Shown here one piece after another: positions 14,864 to 26,709 of a DNA stretch of 35,996 bases (position 1 is the stretch's first letter; each line of letters starts with the position of its first letter). The notes under the pieces were generated by a model. The model was not told where the DNA came from and made no database searches. It saw only the letters and a program-made list of their open reading frames with translations. Made by a program: the position numbers and the translations under genes. The DNA comes from Hyphomicrobiales bacterium (lineage in GTDB: Bacteria > Pseudomonadota > Alphaproteobacteria > Rhizobiales > Rhizobiaceae), in NCBI GenBank assembly GCA_017305925.1, contig JAFKJW010000083.1, positions 1 to 35,996 of the forward strand. Direction: 5' to 3'.

Positions 14864-16279
14864 CTACGCCTGCGTGCCGCCGACCGTCATCTGGTTCATC
14901 CTGAGGTGCGGCTGGCCGACGCCGACCGGTACGCCCTGGCCGGCCTTGCCGCAGGTGCCGATGCCCGGATCGAGCTTCATGTCGTTGCCGACCATGGTGA
15001 CGCGGTGCATGGCGTCCGGCCCGTTGCCGATCAGCATCGCGCCCTTGATGGGCTGCGTCACCTTGCCGTCCTCGATCATGTAGGCCTCGGTGCAGCCGAA
15101 GACGAATTTCCCGGAGGTGATGTCGACCTGCCCGCCGCCGAAGGAGACCGCATAGATGCCCTTCTTCACCGAGGCGATGATCTCCTCGGGGGTCATGTCG
15201 CCGGCGGTCATGTAGGTGTTCGTCATGCGCGGCATCGGCTGGTGGGCGTAGGATTCGCGCCGGCCGTTGCCGGTGGCCTTCATGCCCATCAGCCGCGCGT
15301 TCTGGCGGTCCTGCATGTAGCCGACCAGCTTGCCGTCCTCGATCAGCACGTTGCGCGCCGACGGCGTGCCCTCGTCGTCGACGGTGATCGAGCCGCGCCG
15401 CTCCGGGATCGTGCCGTCATCGACCACCGTGACGCCCTTCGCGGCGACCTGCTTGCCGAGCAGGTCCGCGAAGGCGGAGGTCTTCTTGCGGTTGAAGTCG
15501 CCTTCCAGGCCGTGACCCACCGCCTCGTGCAGCATGATGCCGGGCCAGCCGGCCGAAAGCACGATGTCGAACGTGCCGGCCGGTGCCGGAGCGGCGGAAA
15601 GGTTCACCAGCGCCTGCCGCAGCGCCTCGTCGGCGACGAAGTGCCAGTTGTCCTCGGCCAGGAAGTCGCCAAAACTCTTGCGGCCGCCCATGCCGTAGGA
15701 GCCCGTCTCCTGCCGGTCCCCGTCGCCGACCACCACGGATACGTTCATCCTGACCAGCGGGCGGATGTCGCGCACGACCTGGCCGTCGCCGCGCACGATC
15801 TCGACATGCTGCCACGATGCGGCGAGCGAGGCCGTCACCTGCCGCACGCGCGGGTCGCTGCCGCGGACATAGGCGTCGATCTCCGTCAGCAGCCTCGCCT
15901 TCGCCTCGAAGCCGGGCGCCGCGATCGGGTTCTCGTCCGCGTAGAGATGCCTGTTGGTGCGGGCGGGCGCGTCCGCCAGCGTGCCCGAATAGCCGCCCTT
16001 CACCGCCGCCACCGCGTCGGCGGCGCGCAGCAGCGCCGATTCCGACAGTTCGCTGGAATGCGCGTAGCCGGTTGCCTCGCCGGCCACGGCGCGCAGGCCG
16101 AAGCCCTGCTCGGTGTTGAAGTTGGCCGTCTTCAGGCGGCCGTTGTCGAACGTCAGCGCTTCGGCCTCCGAATATTCGAGGAACAGCTCCCCGTCGTCTG
16201 CGCCGGCGATCGTGTCGGAGACGATCGCCTTCAGCCGATCCTCGGAAACGTCGAATTGCTGAAGAAGGGACTTTGACAT
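14864..16279 (-). CDS. tldD: Metalloprotease TldD
   Basis: A 471-residue TldD. With TldE/PmbA it forms a zinc protease that processes small peptides such as microcins and unfolded substrates. The zinc motif HEAVGH is at 251-256 in GIMLHEAVGHGLEGDF. The family C-terminus FVFGCTEAYMIEDGKVTQ and GTCGKAGQGVPVGVGQP is intact. The ATG at 16279 opens MSKSLLQQFDVSEDRL and gives normal length; the open frame continues upstream but is not conserved-looking. No pmbA is in the window. It is convergent with the RES toxin and divergent from the LysE gene. Confidence 0.95.
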   Translation of the reverse strand: MSKSLLQQFDVSEDRLKAIVSDTIAGADDGELFLEYSEAEALTFDNGRLKTANFNTEQGFGLRAVAGEATGYAHSSELSESALLRAADAVAAVKGGYSGTLADAPARTNRHLYADENPIAAPGFEAKARLLTEIDAYVRGSDPRVRQVTASLAASWQHVEIVRGDGQVVRDIRPLVRMNVSVVVGDGDRQETGSYGMGGRKSFGDFLAEDNWHFVADEALRQALVNLSAAPAPAGTFDIVLSAGWPGIMLHEAVGHGLEGDFNRKKTSAFADLLGKQVAAKGVTVVDDGTIPERRGSITVDDEGTPSARNVLIEDGKLVGYMQDRQNARLMGMKATGNGRRESYAHQPMPRMTNTYMTAGDMTPEEIIASVKKGIYAVSFGGGQVDITSGKFVFGCTEAYMIEDGKVTQPIKGAMLIGNGPDAMHRVTMVGNDMKLDPGIGTCGKAGQGVPVGVGQPHLRMNQMTVGGTQA

Positions 16280-16444
16280 CGGCTTGCGCTCTTCTGAATG
16301 GGTTGGCGTTGATTTAGGCGCGCGGGCGGGATTTATCCATAGCCGGCTGTCTCGCCGGTCACCTGACGCAGCGCTGTCAGGATCGGTGCGATATTCATGT
16401 CCGCGCATTAAAACCGGCTTCCCCGCAACCGAGCGTCCCGGCAC

Positions 16445-17083
16445 ATGATGTATCTCCAGCATCTCTGGCTCTACGTCCTGCTCGTGACGGGCATCATCCT
16501 CGTGCCGGGCATGGATATGCTCTTCGTCCTCGCCAACGCGCTGACCGGCGGCGCGCGCGCCGGCCTTGCCGCGACCGCGGGCATCATGCTCGGCGGCGTG
16601 TGCCACACGCTCATAGGCTTTGCCGCCGTCGCCGTCCTCAGCCGGATGATTCCCGTGGTGGCCTCCGCCATGCTGGCGGCCGGCTCGCTCTACATGATGT
16701 GGATCGGCATCACATTGATGCGCAGCAGGATCACGGTGGACGGTGTCGGCGCGGCGCGGCCGAAGCCGGCTCTCCGCATCGCGGCGCAGGGCCTTTTCAC
16801 CTGTCTGGTCAATCCGAAGGCATGGATGTTCGTGCTGTCGGTCTTCCCGCAGTTCATGAAGCCGCAGTTCGGCCCTCTCGTGCCGCAGGCCGCCGCGATG
16901 GGCGCCATCACGGTGCTGGTCCAGGGGCTCGTTTATGGCGGAATGGCGATAGGCGCGGTGCAGGCGCGCCGGGCGCTGGTGCACAACACCGCCGCCACGG
17001 TCCGGGTCGGCCAGGCGGCGGGCGCGCTGCTGGCCGCGATCGCGGCGGTCACCCTTTTCCAGGCCGTGGCCTCGCCGTTCTGA
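16445..17083 (+). CDS. LysE/RhtB family translocator
   Basis: A 212-residue exporter of the LysE superfamily with about six membrane segments. The N-terminal pattern LLVTGIILVPGMDMLFVLANALTGGARAG, GVCHTLIGFAAVAVL and the mid-protein NPKAWMF (FTCLVNPKAWMFVLSVFPQF) are typical. It probably exports an amino acid or related metabolite out of the cytosol; homoserine/threonine or lysine types cannot be told apart from sequence. Two ATGs occur in a row at the start, and no strong ribosome-binding site is seen. It is convergent with the IalB-family gene. Confidence 0.92.
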   Translation: MMYLQHLWLYVLLVTGIILVPGMDMLFVLANALTGGARAGLAATAGIMLGGVCHTLIGFAAVAVLSRMIPVVASAMLAAGSLYMMWIGITLMRSRITVDGVGAARPKPALRIAAQGLFTCLVNPKAWMFVLSVFPQFMKPQFGPLVPQAAAMGAITVLVQGLVYGGMAIGAVQARRALVHNTAATVRVGQAAGALLAAIAAVTLFQAVASPF

Positions 17084-17101
17084 GGTCCGGCGGGAAAGCC
17101 G

Positions 17102-17617
17102 CTATTTCGGCAGCGCGGCGAAGCCGTCGGCGAAGCCCTTGAGGTCGACGGGGATGCCGATGCCTTCCTCCGGCGTCTGGAAGACGATGAAGGTGGCGGA
17201 CTTGCCGTTGGACAGCGTCTCGAGCAGCGGCTTTTCCAGAATCACCTCGGCATAGCAGCCGTCCTGGAAACAGCGCACGAAATAGGCCCGCCCGATGTCC
17301 TTGCCGTCGACGTTCAGCCCGAGCCCGTTGGGCAGCAGCACGCCGAGCGGCGCCAGCACGCGCAGGATCTCGGCCTTGTTGTCGGCCGTCCTCAGCACCA
17401 CGACGGACAGGCCGACCTCCGGCCTGTCCTCGGCCACCACGTTCTGCATCATCGCGCATTGCTCGGCGGTCGCGCCCGCGGGGGTGTCGCAGATGATCGA
17501 CCATGCGCCGTGAGTCGAGCGTACCTTGCCGCTCGGCTGCGCGCCGGCATCCGATGGAGCGAGCGCCAGCGCGGCCAGCGTGGCCGCGAACGACATTTTC
17601 CAGAAACCCAAGCCCAT
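17102..17617 (-). CDS. Invasion-associated locus B (IalB) family protein
   Basis: A 171-residue periplasmic protein with a signal peptide (KMSFAATLAALALAPSDAGA, cleavage before QPSG). The family features are HGAWSIICDTPAG, EQCAMMQNV and the FVRCFQDGCYAEV cysteine pair. Four cysteines could form two disulfides. IalB homologues are widespread in rhizobia and in Bartonella, where the family was named, and the biochemical role is unclear. The second ATG (17617) is chosen because AAGGA lies six bases before it; the first ATG (17623) abuts the ribosome-binding site. Confidence 0.9.
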   Translation of the reverse strand: MGLGFWKMSFAATLAALALAPSDAGAQPSGKVRSTHGAWSIICDTPAGATAEQCAMMQNVVAEDRPEVGLSVVVLRTADNKAEILRVLAPLGVLLPNGLGLNVDGKDIGRAYFVRCFQDGCYAEVILEKPLLETLSNGKSATFIVFQTPEEGIGIPVDLKGFADGFAALPK

Positions 17618-18003
17618 CGGCATTCCTTCGTGAATCAGGACGCTCGCACGTCACGATAACGCGAACAAACGGCTCATCTCGCAGGTAAGCCGCCTGAATT
17701 CCTTCTTTTTTCGCGATTCTTGCCTCAAAATGGGCCCGAATTGCGACTGTGTTCCGCGGTCTCTTCCCCCAACGGCCGGCGCGGCCGGGCGGTGCGGGCG
17801 CCCCCTTAAAGCAGACGAGGCTTGCGCCTGCCTGCTTCGGCGCGGTCTGTCACGCGCAAAAATGCCGCATGAAGTGCCTTGCTCCTTTCTTGCGGACGGC
17901 AAAAGAGTATGTTTGAACGCAACCGGGCGAGGATTCCCTCTTCGCCGGACGTGGCGCGCGCTATTGCGGCCTGCGCCGAGGAATTCGGGAGACACTGAGG
18001 GCG
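17618..18003. other. Gene-free region between the ialB-like gene and ctaC
   Basis: About 386 bases separate two divergent genes and must hold the promoters of both the IalB-family gene and the oxidase operon. I see no convincing protein-coding frame, and the open frames crossing it have no family signal. It contains short GC-rich stems (CGGCC-GGCGC-GGCCG near 17774 and the palindrome GGGCGCCC near 17797), but no hexamer pair good enough to name as a promoter. An AT-rich patch (CCTTCTTTTTTCGCGATTC, near 17700) lies closer to the ialB-like gene. Confidence 0.6.
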
Positions 18004-20621
<2,618 letters not shown>

Positions 20622-20635
20622 GCGCTGCCGATTCG

Positions 20636-20660
20636 GAAGCCGCCGCCCGTCGGCGGCTTC
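20636..20660 (+). other. Perfect 10-bp hairpin between ctaD and ctaB
   Basis: GAAGCCGCCG and CGGCGGCTTC pair exactly around a five-base loop (CCCGT), 14 bases after the ctaD stop. No T-run follows, so it is not a full intrinsic terminator. It may act as a partial terminator or as a 3' stabiliser that lets subunits I and II be made in excess over the assembly factor CtaB. Confidence 0.6.
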
Positions 20661-20687
20661 GGCCAAACGGACTATCGGAATTTACGC

Positions 20688-21632
20688 ATGGCCCTTGTCG
20701 ACGAAACACAGCTTGAGGACGGACGCTATCGCCTCTCCGAGGCGACGGCGGGCGACTTCATCCAGTTGTTGAAGCCGCGGGTCATGTCGCTCGTGGTCTT
20801 CACCGGCTTCGTCGGCCTGATCGCCGCGCCTGGCGTCGTCAACCCCTTCGTCGCCGTCACGGCCATTCTCTGCATCGCCGTGGGGGCAGGCGCCTCGGGC
20901 GCGCTGAACATGTGGTACGACGCCGACATCGACGCGGTCATGACGCGCACGAAGACCCGGCCGATTCCGTCCGGCCGCGTGCAGCCCGGCGAGGCGCTCG
21001 TCTTCGGGCTGGTGCTGTCGGCGCTTTCGGTGATGACGCTCGGCGTCTTCGTCAACTGGCTGGCCGGTGCGCTGCTCGCCTTCACCATCTTCTTCTACGC
21101 AGTCGTCTACACGATGTGGCTGAAGCGCTGGACCCCGCAGAACATCGTGATCGGCGGCGCGGCGGGCGCCATCCCGCCGGTCATCGGCTGGGCCGCCGCG
21201 ACCGGGGCCGTCAGCCTGGAAAGCCTGGTCCTGTTCGCCATCGTCTTCCTGTGGACGCCGCCGCATTTCTGGGCGCTCGCGCTGTTCAAGTCGGGCGATT
21301 ACGAGCGCGCCGGCATTCCCATGATGCCGAACGTCGCGGGGGAAGCCTCGACCCGGCGCCAGATTTTCGCCTACACGCTTGTCGTCGCGGCCGTCGGCGT
21401 GCTGCCCTGGCCGCTCGGCTATGCGAGCCCCGGCTACGGCCTCATCGCCGCGCTGCTCGGCTTGGGATTCGTCTGGTACGCCTGGAAGGTGCTGGCCATG
21501 CCGGACGGCGACCGCGACATGAAGCCCGCCAAGGCCCTGTTCGGCTATTCTCTTCTCTATCTCTTCGCGATCTTCGCCGCCTATCTCGCCGATTCGGTCC
21601 TGGCGCGCATCGCGTCGGCAGGTGGGGCGTGA
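20688..21632 (+). CDS. ctaB: Protoheme IX farnesyltransferase (heme O synthase)
   Basis: A 314-residue UbiA-superfamily membrane enzyme that adds a farnesyl group to heme B to make heme O, the precursor of the heme A used by CtaD. The first aspartate motif is [23 protein letters not shown], and [28 protein letters not shown] holds the conserved second region. About eight to nine hydrophobic helices are visible. The gene lies downstream of ctaD and its stop overlaps the GTG start of the next small gene (GTGA). The farnesyl donor comes from the MEP pathway, to which dxs and ispH in this window belong. Confidence 0.96.
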   Translation: MALVDETQLEDGRYRLSEATAGDFIQLLKPRVMSLVVFTGFVGLIAAPGVVNPFVAVTAILCIAVGAGASGALNMWYDADIDAVMTRTKTRPIPSGRVQPGEALVFGLVLSALSVMTLGVFVNWLAGALLAFTIFFYAVVYTMWLKRWTPQNIVIGGAAGAIPPVIGWAAATGAVSLESLVLFAIVFLWTPPHFWALALFKSGDYERAGIPMMPNVAGEASTRRQIFAYTLVVAAVGVLPWPLGYASPGYGLIAALLGLGFVWYAWKVLAMPDGDRDMKPAKALFGYSLLYLFAIFAAYLADSVLARIASAGGA

Positions 21633-21796
21633 CGGCCGTGGAGTTGAAGACCGTCAAGCCCACCGAGGCGCAGAAGAAGGCGCAGCGCAGCCGCTCCATC
21701 GCGATCGCCGTCGCGCTCGGCCTGTTCGTGATCCTCGTCTACGTCATCAGCATCGTCCGGCTGGGTCCGGCGGCGCTCAGCGGCGGCGGCATGTGA
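21629..21796 (+). CDS. coxF: CoxF-like small membrane protein
   Basis: A 55-residue protein starting with GTG, overlapping the ctaB stop by four bases and ending five bases before the ctaG ATG. It has a basic, helical N-terminus ([13 protein letters not shown]), one membrane helix ([22 protein letters not shown]) and a short glycine-rich tail. Small proteins of this shape at exactly this place in alphaproteobacterial oxidase operons are called CoxF or assembly protein. Identification rests on position, size and topology, and its molecular role is not established. Confidence 0.8.
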   Translation: MTAVELKTVKPTEAQKKAQRSRSIAIAVALGLFVILVYVISIVRLGPAALSGGGM

Positions 21797-21801
21797 GCGC
21801 C

Positions 21802-22431
21802 ATGAGCGACGGCCGCCCCCAAGTATCGCTTGCTCCCAACCGCGCCAACCGCATCGTGGCCGGCGTCTGCGTAGCGTTTTTCGTCGGCATGATCGGCGCT
21901 TCCTACGCCGCCGTTCCCCTCTATGCGATGTTCTGCCGCGTGACCGGCTATGGTGGGACCACCCAGCGCGTCACCCAGTATGCGGACCGCGTCCTCGACC
22001 GGAAGGTGACGATTCGTTTCGATGCCAACGTCGCCGGCGGTCTGCCCTGGGAGTTCCGGCCCGACCAGCGCGAGGTCACGATCAAGATCGGAGAGACCGC
22101 GAAGATCGGCTACACGGCGAGGAATCTTTTCGAGACGCCGTCCTCGGGCCGGGCCACCTTCAACGTCACGCCGGAGCTTGCCGGCGCCTATTTCAACAAG
22201 GTCGAGTGCTTCTGCTTCACCGAGACCAGTCTGAAGCCGGGCGAGACGCTCGACATGCCGGTGGTGTTCTATGTCGATCCCGACATCATCACCGTGCCGG
22301 AACTGAAGAACATCCAGACGATCACGCTGTCCTATACCTTCTTCCCGGACACCGGCGAAAAGCCGGTTGCGGAAGCGCCGGCTGCGGTGCAAGGAGAGCG
22401 GGGAACCAAGACCGAGAGCATCGGGGGCTGA
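21802..22431 (+). CDS. ctaG: Cytochrome c oxidase assembly protein CtaG (Cox11 family)
   Basis: A 209-residue copper chaperone anchored by one N-terminal helix (RIVAGVCVAFFVGMIGASYAAVPLYAMFCRVTGYGGTT shortened). The periplasmic domain contains the copper-binding cysteine pair in ECFCFTE. It delivers copper to the CuB site of CtaD. The conserved VPLYxxFCxxTG stretch and the VFYVDPDI end motif confirm the family. A GTG at 21793 is also in frame; the ATG at 21802 is chosen, although neither has a clear ribosome-binding site. ctaE begins two bases after the stop. Confidence 0.95.
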   Translation: MSDGRPQVSLAPNRANRIVAGVCVAFFVGMIGASYAAVPLYAMFCRVTGYGGTTQRVTQYADRVLDRKVTIRFDANVAGGLPWEFRPDQREVTIKIGETAKIGYTARNLFETPSSGRATFNVTPELAGAYFNKVECFCFTETSLKPGETLDMPVVFYVDPDIITVPELKNIQTITLSYTFFPDTGEKPVAEAPAAVQGERGTKTESIGG

Positions 22432-22432
22432 C

Positions 22433-23311
22433 ATGGCTGACGCGCACGCCAAGCATCACGACTATCACATCATCGACCCGAGCCCGTGGCCGTTCATCGG
22501 CTCTGTCGGCGCCCTCGTCACCGCGCTCGGCGGCGTCGCCTACATGCAGTATCTGAAGGGCAACGAGTTCCATCCCTTCGGCTTCAACATCGCCGGTCCG
22601 TGGATCTTCGTCGTCGGCGTGCTGATCGTCCTCTACACCATGTTCTCCTGGTGGTCGGACACGATCAAGGAGGCGCATGAGGGCCATCATTCGCGCGTCG
22701 TGGCGCTGCATCTGCGCTACGGCATGATCATGTTCATCGCCTCGGAGGTGATGTTCTTCGTCGCCTGGTTCTGGGCCTATTTCGACGCCAGCCTGTTCCC
22801 GGGCGAGGCCGAGCAGGTGGCGCGCGCCGCCTTCACCGGCGGACAGTGGCCGCCGAAGGGCATCGAGGTGCTCGATCCCTTCCACCTGCCGCTCTACAAC
22901 ACGATCATCCTGCTTCTGTCCGGCACCACCGTGACCTGGGCGCACCACGCATTGCTGCACAACGACCGCAAGGGCCTGGTCTACGGGCTCGCGCTGACGG
23001 TCGCGCTCGGCGTTCTCTTCTCCTTCGTCCAGGCCTACGAGTACATCCACGCGCCGTTCGGCTTCAAGGATTCCATCTACGGCGCGACCTTCTTCATGGC
23101 GACCGGCTTCCATGGCTTCCACGTCTTCGTCGGCACGATCTTCCTGCTGGTCTGCCTGATCCGGGCGATGGCGGGCGACTTCACGCCGAAGCAGCATTTC
23201 GGCTTCGAGGCCGCCGCCTGGTACTGGCACTTCGTCGACGTGGTGTGGCTCTTCCTGTTCGCCTGCATCTATGTCTGGGGTTCCTGGGGCGCGGCCATCG
23301 AAGGCCATTGA
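22433..23311 (+). CDS. ctaE: Cytochrome c oxidase subunit III
   Basis: A 292-residue, seven-helix subunit III, not present in the catalytic path but needed for stable turnover. Family motifs include DPSPWPFIGSVGAL, the SEVMFFVAWFWAYF helix, GTTVTWAHHALL and AAAWYWHFVDVVWLFLF. The ATG at 22433 has GGGGG just upstream and immediately follows the ctaG stop. Intrinsic terminator-like structure follows 22 bases after the stop, so this probably ends the main oxidase transcript. Confidence 0.96.
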   Translation: MADAHAKHHDYHIIDPSPWPFIGSVGALVTALGGVAYMQYLKGNEFHPFGFNIAGPWIFVVGVLIVLYTMFSWWSDTIKEAHEGHHSRVVALHLRYGMIMFIASEVMFFVAWFWAYFDASLFPGEAEQVARAAFTGGQWPPKGIEVLDPFHLPLYNTIILLLSGTTVTWAHHALLHNDRKGLVYGLALTVALGVLFSFVQAYEYIHAPFGFKDSIYGATFFMATGFHGFHVFVGTIFLLVCLIRAMAGDFTPKQHFGFEAAAWYWHFVDVVWLFLFACIYVWGSWGAAIEGH

Positions 23312-23333
23312 CCGGCCTCCCCACCGGCATTCG

Positions 23334-23366
23334 AAAAGGCGGCTGCGGCAACGCGGCCGCCTTTTT
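23334..23366 (+). terminator. Rho-independent terminator after ctaE
   Basis: AAAGGCGGC (23335-23343) pairs with GCCGCCTTT (23356-23364). The inner GCG/CGC pairs extend the stem, and TTTTT follows within the 3' arm and beyond. It is the clearest intrinsic terminator in the window and separates the oxidase structural genes from the DUF983/SURF1/ispH group. Confidence 0.85.
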
Positions 23367-23554
23367 CTTGGGGACGCCGTCTGGACGGCGCGCCGGCGCG
23401 CGGCCACATAGGAAGAATTCCGGCAAAAGTGCGGAGCGGTTTGCGTCCGGAACTGCATAAAACGGAAAACGAGATCGTTTTCTCGATCCGAGGGAAAAGT
23501 GGAAACGCTCCGGGGACGGATGATGGAAACGCCGATGTCGAACGGAATGGCCTC

Positions 23555-23950
23555 ATGACCGGACAGGACAAGGCCGTCTGGCCTCCCGTCGAGCCGATTA
23601 GCGCGGGCTTGAAAGGGCGCTGCCCGCGCTGCGGCGAGGGCAAGCTGTTCTCGGGCTTCCTCACGGTTGGCAAGCGCTGCGGCGTCTGCGGGCTGGACTA
23701 CGATTTCGCCGACGCGGGCGACGGGCCCGCGGTGTTCGTGATCCTCATCATGGGCTTCGTCGTCGTCGGCCTTGCGCTCTGGGCCGAACTGACCTTCTCG
23801 CCGCCGCTCTGGTTGCATTTCATCCTGTGGCTGCCGCTGGCGGTGGTCCTCTGCCTGCTGCCGCTGCGGCTGCTCAAGGGCGTCTTGATCGACCTGCAAT
23901 ATGCCAACAAGGCGGCCGAGGGACGCCTGGACCGCGGTGATGGCGGCTGA
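23555..23950 (+). CDS. DUF983 family protein
   Basis: A 131-residue protein with an N-terminal zinc-ribbon-like element of two CxxC pairs (C23/C26 in RCPRCGEG and C42/C45 in RCGVCGLD). Two membrane helices follow (~FVILIMGFVVVGLALWAELTF and LHFILWLPLAVVLCLLPLRLL). It is regularly found beside ctaE and SURF1 in alphaproteobacteria and is presumed to help oxidase assembly, but no activity is proven. The ATG at 23555 is the start consistent with family length. It overlaps the SURF1 gene by 11 bases. Confidence 0.88.
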   Translation: MTGQDKAVWPPVEPISAGLKGRCPRCGEGKLFSGFLTVGKRCGVCGLDYDFADAGDGPAVFVILIMGFVVVGLALWAELTFSPPLWLHFILWLPLAVVLCLLPLRLLKGVLIDLQYANKAAEGRLDRGDGG

Positions 23951-24692
23951 GGCGGGATTGACGGCGTCGCGCAGGGCGCCGCCCGGCTGGCGCGCCTATG
24001 CGGCCGCCGCCGTCGCTTTTGCCGTGCTCGTCGGGCTGGGCACGTGGCAGGTGCAGCGGCTCCACTGGAAGGAGAACCTGATCGCCACGATCGAGGAGCG
24101 GCGGCATTCCGAGCCGCAGCCGCTTGCCGGGGTCGAGCGCATCTATGCGGCCACGGGCGAGGTGGATTACCAGCCCGTGCGGCTGTCGGGCACGTTCCTG
24201 CATGACAAGGAGCAGTTCTTCTTCGCCACCTGGAAGGGGGCGACGGGCTATTACGTCTACACGCCGCTGCGGCTCGACGACGGCCGCTTCGTGCTGGTCA
24301 ACCGCGGCTTCGTTCCCTACGAGCTGAAGGATCGGGCCAGGCGCCCGCAGGGTGAGACGGCGGGTCCGGTGACGGTCACGGGGCTCGCGCGCAACCCTCT
24401 GGCCGGCAAGCCGTCAAGCATCATCCCGGACAACGATCCGGCCAAGAACATCTTCTACTGGAAGGACCGCGACGCGATGGCCGCCAATGCGGGCCTGGAA
24501 CCCGGCAGGCTGGTTCCCTTCTTCGTCGACGCCGACGCCGCGCCCAATCCGGGCGGCCTGCCGGAAGGCGGCGTCACCCAGATCGACCTGCCAAACAATC
24601 ATCTCCAATATGCGCTGACCTGGTATGGCCTCGCGGCGGCGCTGGCGGCCGTGTTCGCCAGCTTCGTTTTCCGCAACCGCGCCAAAGCTTGA
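23940..24692 (+). CDS. SURF1 family cytochrome oxidase assembly protein
   Basis: A 250-residue protein with a membrane helix near each end and a periplasmic middle. The N-terminal helix leads into [15 protein letters not shown], the family hallmark. The C-terminal helix follows [21 protein letters not shown], also typical. [22 protein letters not shown] is the conserved central motif. SURF1 (Shy1 in yeast) helps insert heme a into subunit I. The start overlaps DUF983, and an in-frame GTG one codon earlier is possible. Confidence 0.94.
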   Translation: MAAEAGLTASRRAPPGWRAYAAAAVAFAVLVGLGTWQVQRLHWKENLIATIEERRHSEPQPLAGVERIYAATGEVDYQPVRLSGTFLHDKEQFFFATWKGATGYYVYTPLRLDDGRFVLVNRGFVPYELKDRARRPQGETAGPVTVTGLARNPLAGKPSSIIPDNDPAKNIFYWKDRDAMAANAGLEPGRLVPFFVDADAAPNPGGLPEGGVTQIDLPNNHLQYALTWYGLAAALAAVFASFVFRNRAKA

Positions 24693-24742
24693 CAGCGCCG
24701 CACCCGGCGCGCGATGTCGGCGCCGTCAACCGTCCGGACCCC

Positions 24743-25747
24743 ATGACCGTTCCCAAATCCCCGCTGACCATCCGCCTGTGCGGCCCGCGCGGCTTCTGCG
24801 CCGGGGTGGACCGCGCCATCCAGATCGTCGTGCTGGCCCTCAAGAAATACGGCGCGCCGGTCTATGTGCGCCACGAGATCGTGCACAACCGCTACGTGGT
24901 GGAGGGCTTGCAGAACCTCGGCGCCGTCTTCATCGAGGAACTGCACGAGATCCCGCCGCAGCACCGCGACGCGCCCGTCGTGTTCTCCGCCCACGGCGTG
25001 CCGAAATCCGTCCCGGCGGATGCCCAGGCCCGCAACCTCTTCTATCTCGATGCCACCTGTCCGCTCGTCTCCAAGGTGCACAAGCAGGCGATGCGCCATC
25101 AGCGGCTCGGCCGCCACGTGATCCTGATCGGCCATGCCGGCCATCCCGAGGTGATCGGCACGATGGGGCAACTGCCCGAGGGCGCGGTGACGCTGGTGGA
25201 GACGGAAGCCGGGGCCGGGACGTTCGCCGCGCCGGCCGGGACGCCGCTCGGCTTCGTCACCCAGACCACGCTTTCGGTGGAGGACACGGCGGGCATCATC
25301 CGTGCCCTTCGGGAGCGGTTTCCGGATATCCAGGCGCCGGCCGCCGAATCGATCTGCTATGCGACGACCAACCGGCAGGAGGCGGTGAAGGCCGCAGCCC
25401 CCGGCGCCGATCTCTTCCTGGTGGTCGGGGCGCCGAATTCGTCCAATTCGCGCCGCCTCGTGGAGGTCGCCGAGCGAGCCGGCGCCGGCCGCTCCCTGCT
25501 GGTGCAGCGCGCCGCCGAGATTCCATGGGGCGAGGTCGGCGGCATACGCACGCTCGGCCTCTCCGCCGGGGCGTCCGCGCCGGAGATCATCGTCGACGAG
25601 ATCGTCGACGCGTTCCGCGCGCGCTTCGACGTCACGGTGGAGCTGGCGGTCACGGCGCAGGAGACGGAAGACTTCCCCGTCATGCGCGTGCTGCGCGACG
25701 TCGAGCTGACGACCGCCGACATGGCCTTCGTGAACGGAACGCGCTGA
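24743..25747 (+). CDS. ispH: 4-hydroxy-3-methylbut-2-enyl diphosphate reductase
   Basis: A 334-residue iron-sulfur enzyme making IPP and DMAPP in the last step of the MEP pathway. The three cluster cysteines are C19 (GFCAGVDRA), C106 (DATCPLV) and C205 (SICYATTN). The proton-relay Glu is E136 in [11 protein letters not shown], and the conserved histidines H44 and H84 are present. SSNSRRLVE is the substrate-phosphate motif. The ATG at 24743 is chosen; an upstream TTG (24689) overlapping the SURF1 stop would add 18 residues not typical of the family. The stop shares one base with the thrB ATG (TGATG). Confidence 0.97.
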   Translation: MTVPKSPLTIRLCGPRGFCAGVDRAIQIVVLALKKYGAPVYVRHEIVHNRYVVEGLQNLGAVFIEELHEIPPQHRDAPVVFSAHGVPKSVPADAQARNLFYLDATCPLVSKVHKQAMRHQRLGRHVILIGHAGHPEVIGTMGQLPEGAVTLVETEAGAGTFAAPAGTPLGFVTQTTLSVEDTAGIIRALRERFPDIQAPAAESICYATTNRQEAVKAAAPGADLFLVVGAPNSSNSRRLVEVAERAGAGRSLLVQRAAEIPWGEVGGIRTLGLSAGASAPEIIVDEIVDAFRARFDVTVELAVTAQETEDFPVMRVLRDVELTTADMAFVNGTR

Positions 25748-26709
25748 TGGCTGTCTATACGGATGTCACCGAGGTCGAGCTGACGGAATTCCTGCGCGGC
25801 TACGACGTGGGCGGGCTGCTCTCCTACAAGGGGATCGCCGAGGGGTCGGAGAACTCCAACTTCCTGCTGCACACCGAGCACGCCCCCTTTATCCTCACCC
25901 TCTACGAAAGGCGCGTCGAGAAGGCGGACCTGCCGTTCTTTCTGGGTCTCATGGAGCATCTGGCGAAGAAAGGGATTTCCTGCCCGCTGCCGGTGCGCCG
26001 CCGCGACGGAGCCGTGATCGGCACGCTGGCCGGCAAGCCGGCCGCGCTGATCACCTTTCTGGAGGGGATGTGGTTGCGGCGCCCCAATGCGGCGAACTGC
26101 CGGGAGGTCGGCAAGGCGCTCGCCGCGCTTCATGTGGCGAGCGCCGATTTTACCCTGTCGCGGCCGAACGCGCTCGACATCGAAGGCTGGCGCACGCTGT
26201 GGGCCGGTTCGCGCGAGCGCGCCCATGAGGTCGACCCCGGCCTCGCCGCCGAGGTCGATCGGGATTTCGCGATCCTCGCCGCAGGCTGGCCCGCCGGCCT
26301 TCCCGCCGGCGTGATCCACGCCGACCTCTTTCCGGACAACGTCTTCTTCCTCGGCAACAGGCTGTCAGGGCTCATCGATTTCTATTTCGCCTGCAACGAT
26401 CTTTACGCCTACGACCTCGCGATCTGCATCAATGCCTGGTGCTTCGAGAAGGACGGAGCGTTCAACCTCACCAAGGGCAGGGCGCTCCTGGAGGGCTACC
26501 TGGCGGCGCGGCCGCTCTCGGACGCCGAGATCGAGGCGCTGCCGCTCCTGGCGCGGGGCGCCGCGCTCCGCTTCATGCTGACCCGCCTTTATGACTGGCT
26601 TACCATCCCGGACGGCGCGCTGGTCCAGAAGCGCGATCCGACGGAGTATATCCGCAAGCTGCGGTTCCACCGCAGCATCGTCTCGGCCAGCGAATACGGA
26701 ATGCCATGA
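25747..26709 (+). CDS. thrB: Homoserine kinase (ThrB2, APH-like family)
   Basis: A 320-residue kinase of the aminoglycoside-phosphotransferase fold. This is the alphaproteobacterial form of homoserine kinase, unrelated to the GHMP-type ThrB of E. coli. It starts [28 protein letters not shown] forms the nucleotide-binding start, the catalytic loop is [13 protein letters not shown], and the metal-binding Asp is in [19 protein letters not shown]. It phosphorylates L-homoserine, feeding ThrC, whose gene is at 34281-35675. It is translationally coupled to ispH upstream and rnhA downstream. Confidence 0.95.
   Translation: MAVYTDVTEVELTEFLRGYDVGGLLSYKGIAEGSENSNFLLHTEHAPFILTLYERRVEKADLPFFLGLMEHLAKKGISCPLPVRRRDGAVIGTLAGKPAALITFLEGMWLRRPNAANCREVGKALAALHVASADFTLSRPNALDIEGWRTLWAGSRERAHEVDPGLAAEVDRDFAILAAGWPAGLPAGVIHADLFPDNVFFLGNRLSGLIDFYFACNDLYAYDLAICINAWCFEKDGAFNLTKGRALLEGYLAARPLSDAEIEALPLLARGAALRFMLTRLYDWLTIPDGALVQKRDPTEYIRKLRFHRSIVSASEYGMP

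Noticed and set aside
14339-16276. A 645-codon plus-strand frame across the RES gene and tldD
   Set aside because: It runs through the RES toxin in another frame and antisense to tldD; both real genes have intact active sites.
24689-24742. TTG start for ispH overlapping the SURF1 stop
   Set aside because: It would add 18 residues before a normal IspH N-terminus and has no ribosome-binding site. The ATG at 24743 fits the family length, though its own site is weak too.
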